NCBI GenBank assembly: GCA_030018895.1
Contig: JASEHM010000077.1
Coordinates: 1-5,474 of the forward strand
Reading direction: 5' to 3'
DNA length: 5,474 nucleotides
Source: Candidatus Omnitrophota bacterium
GTDB lineage: Bacteria; Omnitrophota; Gorgyraeia; Gygaellales; Profunditerraquicolaceae
A model generated the notes under the pieces. The model searched no databases and was not told where the DNA came from. It worked only from the letters and a program-made list of their open reading frames with translations. The number at the start of each line of letters is the position of its first letter. The stretch's first letter is position 1. Made by a program: the position numbers and the translations under genes. Shown here one piece after another: positions 5,166-5,474 of this stretch.

Positions 5166-5311
5166 GTAATGCGTCACTTATTAAGAACACATGTCATTCC
5201 CGCGAAAGCGGGAATCCAAGCATCCGTCGGTGACTGGATGCCCGCTGGAGTTTATCCTCGCGAAAGCGGGGACGGGTATGACATCATTTCCCCTATTCAC
5301 TGACGCATTAC
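5166..5311. repeat. nested composite inverted-repeat element after ybeY
   Basis: GTAATGCGTCA (5166-5176) and TGACGCATTAC (5301-5311) are perfect 11-bp inverted repeats, the first starting directly after the ybeY stop codon. Inside lies an element of about 90 bp (5193-5282) with imperfect ends GTCATTCCC and GGGTATGAC (one mismatch in nine). It contains three hairpins: 5196-5203 with 5208-5215 (8 bp, GAAA loop), 5221-5228 with 5232-5240 (one bulge, GGT loop), and 5255-5261 with 5266-5272 (one G-U pair, GAAA loop). The paired GNRA-type loops suggest structure in RNA as well as DNA. No protein is encoded. It sits between convergent genes and may protect or terminate transcripts. Confidence 0.75.
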
Positions 5312-5321
5312 GCCATTACGC
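5306..5321. repeat. 8-bp tandem repeat CATTACGC, two copies
   Basis: CATTACGC occurs at 5306-5313 and 5314-5321, followed by the related start CAC. The first copy overlaps the right arm of the outer inverted repeat (TGACGCATTAC), so the arm end seems to have been duplicated once. Confidence 0.6.
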
Positions 5322-5323
5322 CA

Positions 5324-5346
5324 CTGAGTCGTTGAGTCAGGTTTTT
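5324..5346 (+). terminator. possible terminator of the phoH-pgpH-ybeY operon
   Basis: CTGAGTC (5324-5330), loop GTT, and GAGTCAG (5334-5340) form a stem with six of seven pairs (a G-G mismatch in the middle), followed by GTTTTT (5341-5346). The form is that of a weak intrinsic terminator for plus-strand transcription. The T-run overlaps the stop codon of the convergent minus-strand gene. Confidence 0.3.
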
Positions 5347-5474
5347 ACGGTTCTTTCGTATTTAAGGTAATACTCTTGGGTTTAAAAGTCCACAATGCTG
5401 ATGAATCTTTAATAAGAAATAGGGTTCTTTCGTTATCATTGTGAATATCTTCCAGGATTATATAATCTCCGTTA
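5345..5474 (-). CDS. 3' end of an unidentified gene, cut by the window edge
   Basis: On the minus strand an open frame enters from the window end and runs 42 codons to a TAA at 5347-5345. The visible C-terminus begins NGDYIILEDIHNDNERTLFL and ends SITLNTKEP. It alternates polar and hydrophobic residues in a way that suggests beta strands in a soluble or exported domain. I do not recognise the family. The frame could be a chance opening, but its composition, the repeat-filled gap before it and the convergent arrangement with ybeY support a real gene end. The start lies outside the window. Confidence 0.5.
   Translation of the reverse strand, partial: NGDYIILEDIHNDNERTLFLIKDSSALWTFKPKSITLNTKEP

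Noticed and set aside
5196..5215. GAAA-loop hairpin as the ybeY terminator
   Set aside because: CCAAG follows the stem rather than a T-run. It belongs to a dispersed repeat, and a better though weak terminator candidate lies at 5324-5346.

Overview
The window is a stretch of a moderately AT-rich bacterial genome. It holds five complete plus-strand genes, the 3' end of one minus-strand gene, and dispersed palindromic repeats in the intergenic gaps. Gene content is mostly housekeeping: aspartyl-tRNA synthetase (aspS), a small LysM lipoprotein, then phoH, a PgpH-type membrane HD phosphohydrolase, and ybeY. A lipoprotein with a lipobox points to a bacterium with normal membrane targeting. The overall look (AspRS without its insertion domain, short PgpH, YbeY with a GYDD motif, a LysM lipoprotein with an 'RVDQ...NRGYLMG' segment, many palindromic repeats) resembles uncultivated lineages such as Omnitrophota or other PVC-related groups. 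That placement is an inference from general impression, not a proof.

Layout: 1-27 is the end of a palindromic repeat. aspS (86-1495) follows, and its last codons and stop lie inside a cluster of four alternating copies of a 9-base word that can form mutually exclusive hairpins. The cluster runs to just before the strong ribosome binding site of the LysM lipoprotein (1555-2076). The gap 2077-2415 holds no gene. It contains a possible weak terminator, a repeat fragment, an 89-bp MITE-like palindrome nested in longer inverted arms, and a 33-bp tandem duplication. phoH (2416-3408), pgpH (3386-4798) and ybeY (4728-5165) form a tightly overlapping operon (23-nt and 71-nt overlaps). After ybeY a nested inverted-repeat element (5166-5311) separates it from a convergent minus-strand gene cut by the window end (5345-5474).

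How the genes work together: AspRS charges tRNA, and here its residues suggest the non-discriminating type that also loads tRNA-Asn. YbeY is an RNase of 16S rRNA maturation and ribosome quality control. PhoH is a P-loop ATPase conserved next to ybeY, and PgpH-family HD proteins degrade c-di-AMP. The phoH-pgpH-ybeY order is a widely conserved bacterial cluster. I see no clear new system. The most notable points are departures from canonical architecture (AspRS without its GAD domain, PgpH without its extracellular sensor, YbeY with a third metal ligand His replaced by Asp) and the nested palindromes.
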